From assembly GCF_014873495.1 (NCBI RefSeq), contig NZ_JADBGF010000001.1, positions 2,914,001 to 2,978,000 on the forward strand: a stretch of 64,000 bases of DNA, read 5' to 3'. Under the pieces are notes generated by a model. It saw only the letters and a program-made list of their open reading frames with translations, had not been told where the DNA came from and did not search any database. Both the position numbers and the translations under genes were made by a program. Numbering within the stretch: the first letter of the stretch is position 1; every line of letters begins with the position of its first letter. The DNA is from Streptomyces stelliscabiei. GTDB taxonomy: Bacteria > Actinomycetota > Actinomycetes > Streptomycetales > Streptomycetaceae. This document shows positions 61,831 to 64,000 of the stretch, in pieces.

Positions 61831-63240
61831 ATGTTCCAGAACGCCGACGAGGCCAAGAAGTACATCGCGGACGAGGACGTCAAGTTCGTCGATGTCCGCT
61901 TCTGCGACCTGCCGGGTGTGATGCAGCACTTCACGATCCCGGCCGAGGCCTTCGACCCGGCCGAGGAGCTCGCGTTCGACGGCTCCTCGATCCGCGGCTT
62001 CCAGGCCATCCACGAGTCCGACATGGCGCTCCGCGCCGACCTGTCCACCGCGCGCGTCGACCCGTTCCGCCGCGACAAGACGGTCAACATCAACTTCTTC
62101 ATCCACGACCCGATCACGGGCGAGCAGTACTCCCGTGACCCGCGCAACGTGGCGAAGAAGGCCGAGGCGTACCTCGCGTCCACCGGCATCGCCGACACCG
62201 CGTACTTCGGCCCCGAGGCCGAGTTCTACGTGTTCGACAGCGTGCGCTTCAAGACCTCGGAGAACGAGTCCTTCTACCACATCGACTCGGAGGCGGGCGC
62301 CTGGAACACCGGTGCGCTGGAGGACAACCGCGGTTACAAGGTCCGCTACAAGGGCGGTTACTTCCCGACCCCGCCGGTCGACCACTTCGCCGACCTGCGT
62401 GCCGAGATCTCGCTGGAGCTGGCCAAGTCCGGCCTCCAGGTCGAGCGCCAGCACCACGAGGTGGGCACCGCCGGCCAGGCCGAGATCAACTACAAGTTCA
62501 ACACGCTGCTCGCCGCGGCCGACGACCTCCAGCTCTTCAAGTACATCGTGAAGAACGTGGCCTGGCGCAACGGCAAGACCGCGACCTTCATGCCGAAGCC
62601 GATCTTCGGTGACAACGGCTCGGGCATGCACGTCCACCAGTCGCTGTGGGCGGGCGGCTCGCCGCTCTTCTACGACGAGGCCGGGTACGCGGGCCTGTCG
62701 GACATGGCCCGCTACTACATCGGCGGCATCCTCAAGCACGCCCCGTCGCTGCTGGCCTTCACCAACCCGACGGTGAACTCGTACCACCGCCTGGTTCCGG
62801 GCTTCGAGGCCCCGGTCAACCTGGTGTACTCGCAGCGCAACCGCTCCGCGGCCATGCGTATCCCGATCACGGGTTCGAACCCGAAGGCGAAGCGCGTGGA
62901 GTTCCGCGCGCCCGACTCCTCCGGCAACCCCTACCTCGCCTTCTCGGCCCTGCTCCTCGCGGGCCTGGACGGCGTCAAGAACAAGATCGAGCCGGCCGAG
63001 CCGATCGACAAGGACCTCTACGAGCTGGCGCCCGAGGAGCACGCGGGCGTTCCGCAGGTCCCGACCTCGCTCCCGGCCGTCCTCGACTCGCTGGAGCGCG
63101 ACCACGAGTTCCTCCTCCAGGGCGACGTCTTCACGCCGGACCTGATCGAGACGTGGATCGACTACAAGCGCGCCAACGAGATCGCCCCGCTGCAGCTGCG
63201 TCCGCACCCGCACGAGTTCGAGCTGTACTTCGACGTGTGA
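61831..63240 (+). CDS. glnA: Glutamine synthetase type I
   Basis: 469 residues from the ATG at 61831, with GGAGGAG upstream; the extra codons from 61762 lie beyond the likely promoter start. It ligates ammonia to glutamate with ATP. Motifs: DGSSIRGF near 51-58, [11 protein letters not shown] (metal-binding glutamates), HQSLW, and [13 protein letters not shown]. The adenylylation tyrosine is Y397 in [10 protein letters not shown], marking the GSI-beta class regulated by GlnE. Transcription is probably controlled by GlnR. A strong terminator follows. Confidence 0.97.
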   Translation: MFQNADEAKKYIADEDVKFVDVRFCDLPGVMQHFTIPAEAFDPAEELAFDGSSIRGFQAIHESDMALRADLSTARVDPFRRDKTVNINFFIHDPITGEQYSRDPRNVAKKAEAYLASTGIADTAYFGPEAEFYVFDSVRFKTSENESFYHIDSEAGAWNTGALEDNRGYKVRYKGGYFPTPPVDHFADLRAEISLELAKSGLQVERQHHEVGTAGQAEINYKFNTLLAAADDLQLFKYIVKNVAWRNGKTATFMPKPIFGDNGSGMHVHQSLWAGGSPLFYDEAGYAGLSDMARYYIGGILKHAPSLLAFTNPTVNSYHRLVPGFEAPVNLVYSQRNRSAAMRIPITGSNPKAKRVEFRAPDSSGNPYLAFSALLLAGLDGVKNKIEPAEPIDKDLYELAPEEHAGVPQVPTSLPAVLDSLERDHEFLLQGDVFTPDLIETWIDYKRANEIAPLQLRPHPHEFELYFDV

Positions 63241-63296
63241 TCGAGCCCGTGAGCCCGCGCCCCAGGCGTGTGGTTCCGGTCGGACGCTGAGTCGTG

Positions 63297-63340
63297 CGAC
63301 GGCGCCCCCGTTCCCGCTTTCCGGGACGGGGGCGCCGTCG
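63297..63340 (+). terminator. Terminator after glnA
   Basis: A 15-bp stem (CGACGGCGCCCCCGT and complement), one bulged T, a further 4 bp, and a short CTTTC-containing loop lie 57 nt past the glnA stop. Confidence 0.85.
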
Positions 63341-63386
63341 TATGGTTCTGGCACGACTGTTCGATGAATGACGGGGAGACACGGGG

Positions 63387-63644
63387 ATGCCCGAACAGGA
63401 CGACCAGGAGCGGGAGTTCGACATCAAGTGGGCGGACGGCGCCGAGCACAAGGAGCCCTCCGCCCGGGCCCGGATGCTCGCCGCGCGCTGGAAGGAGAAC
63501 CCGCCCGCGCCCCAGCCCTTCCGCGCCGACCCCGGCCCGGCCGGACCGCGCCGGTCCTCGTGGGTGTCGACGCTGATCGTCTTCGGCTGCGTGGCGGGGC
63601 TCATCGCGCTGATCGGCTACATCAACTACCAGTCGTCGTACTGA
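63387..63644 (+). CDS. Small single-pass membrane protein
   Basis: 85 residues from the ATG at 63387, with GGGGAGA upstream. The first 55 residues are charged (MPEQDDQEREFDIKWADGAE...), then one C-terminal membrane helix (about 58-79) ending YINYQSSY. Tail-anchored topology. No known family function; I believe it is conserved beside glnA in streptomycetes. Confidence 0.8.
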   Translation: MPEQDDQEREFDIKWADGAEHKEPSARARMLAARWKENPPAPQPFRADPGPAGPRRSSWVSTLIVFGCVAGLIALIGYINYQSSY

Positions 63645-63687
63645 GGGGCTGCGGCAGGTGGCGCGGCCGAGGCGAGCCCCGGCCGCG

Positions 63688-63981
63688 CTACTTGCCGCCC
63701 TTGTCGCGGTCCTGTCGACGGGTCGCGAGCGGCCGTTCGCGGCGGTAGCGGCGCTCCCACCTCGCCTGCTGGTCACGGCGATCGCGGTACGCGCGGTAGG
63801 AGCCGGGCTGGGCCGGGCCGCCGCCTGGCGGGGAGCCCGACGAGGAGGCCGCCGAGCCTCCCCCCGTGCGGCCGTGGCGGACGTACAGGTAGAGCAGGGC
63901 GACGGCGGCCAGCCAGAGGACTTGGTTGGAGAAACCCATGACGACCAGAACCGCGGTCGCCGAGAGGATCAAGGTGCCCAT
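63688..63981 (-). CDS. Small membrane protein with basic tail
   Basis: 97 residues (MGTLILSATAVLVVMGFSNQ) with GAGGAG upstream of the ATG. It has two short hydrophobic helices (about 3-18 and 21-34), then a Gly/Ser-rich linker and a strongly basic tail (RAYRDRRDQQARWERRYRRE). It probably binds membrane and possibly nucleic acid or other acidic partner, but that is inference. Function unknown. Confidence 0.75.
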   Translation of the reverse strand: MGTLILSATAVLVVMGFSNQVLWLAAVALLYLYVRHGRTGGGSAASSSGSPPGGGPAQPGSYRAYRDRRDQQARWERRYRRERPLATRRQDRDKGGK

Positions 63982-64000
63982 GACGGGACTCCTCGGGGCG

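Noticed and set aside
1..64000. CRISPR arrays, tRNA/rRNA genes, insertion sequences, prophage or biosynthetic clusters
   Set aside because: No spaced direct-repeat array, cloverleaf gene, transposase, integrase or modular synthase was found; the window looks like stable core chromosome.

Overview
The window is a 64 kb piece of a Streptomyces chromosome, almost certainly from the conserved core. Base composition is very high in G+C with strong third-position GC bias, many starts are GTG, and several genes look leaderless. From memory of that genome, gene content and order closely match the S. coelicolor segment around SCO2139-SCO2200; this was not checked by search. No tRNA, rRNA, insertion sequence, prophage or CRISPR array was seen, and codon use is uniform, so nothing points to recent transfer.

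Layout. 1-3.7 kb: the 3' part of a rhomboid protease, a stand-alone Lrp-type sensor domain, a class V aminotransferase behind a SAM-IV riboswitch, and trpD. 3.7-13.1 kb: the aerobic respiratory block, ctaE-qcrC-qcrA-qcrB and ctaC-ctaD-ctaF on the minus strand, interrupted by a degenerate receiver protein and an L,D-transpeptidase lipoprotein. 13.3-20.0 kb: a cysteine desulfurase-TusA fusion, a PfkB-type sugar/nucleoside kinase, an acidic membrane protein, an ErpA-type Fe-S carrier and nadA (itself an Fe-S enzyme). 20.0-29.0 kb: a receptor-like Ser/Thr kinase, a large RND transporter and an envelope-stress operon (pspA, pspAA, histidine kinase, response regulator). 29.3-37.6 kb: small membrane and methyltransferase genes mixed with three late cobalamin genes (cobU fused to a metallo-beta-lactamase-like domain, cobT, cobS). 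37.6-48.1 kb: a glycosidase lipoprotein, leucyl aminopeptidase, then lpdA, the dihydrolipoyl acyltransferase gene, a GntR regulator and aceE. 48.3-57.4 kb: a WYL regulator, small proteins, a membrane-anchored peptidoglycan amidase, a MarP-like membrane serine protease, a GNAT acetyltransferase, an epimerase, an FAD oxidase and a large TPR-type regulator. 57.8-64 kb: lipB-lipA, small and membrane proteins, and glnA behind a clear GlnR box.

The functional logic is central energy metabolism. The bc1 and aa3 complexes, the E1/E2/E3 subunits of 2-oxoacid dehydrogenase, the lipoylation enzymes that activate E2, and Fe-S/sulfur supply genes all lie within 60 kb.

Non-coding features include a SAM-IV riboswitch; a family of eight related intergenic elements (core CGCAGTTCCCCGC, often as two inverted arms around a small nested hairpin); several very long perfect bidirectional terminators; and candidate operators at ctaE, ctaC, nadA, the RND gene, aceE and the small gene at 59982. 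I found no clearly new multi-gene system. The intergenic repeat family and the start-codon palindrome of ctaE are the best candidates for undescribed biology.
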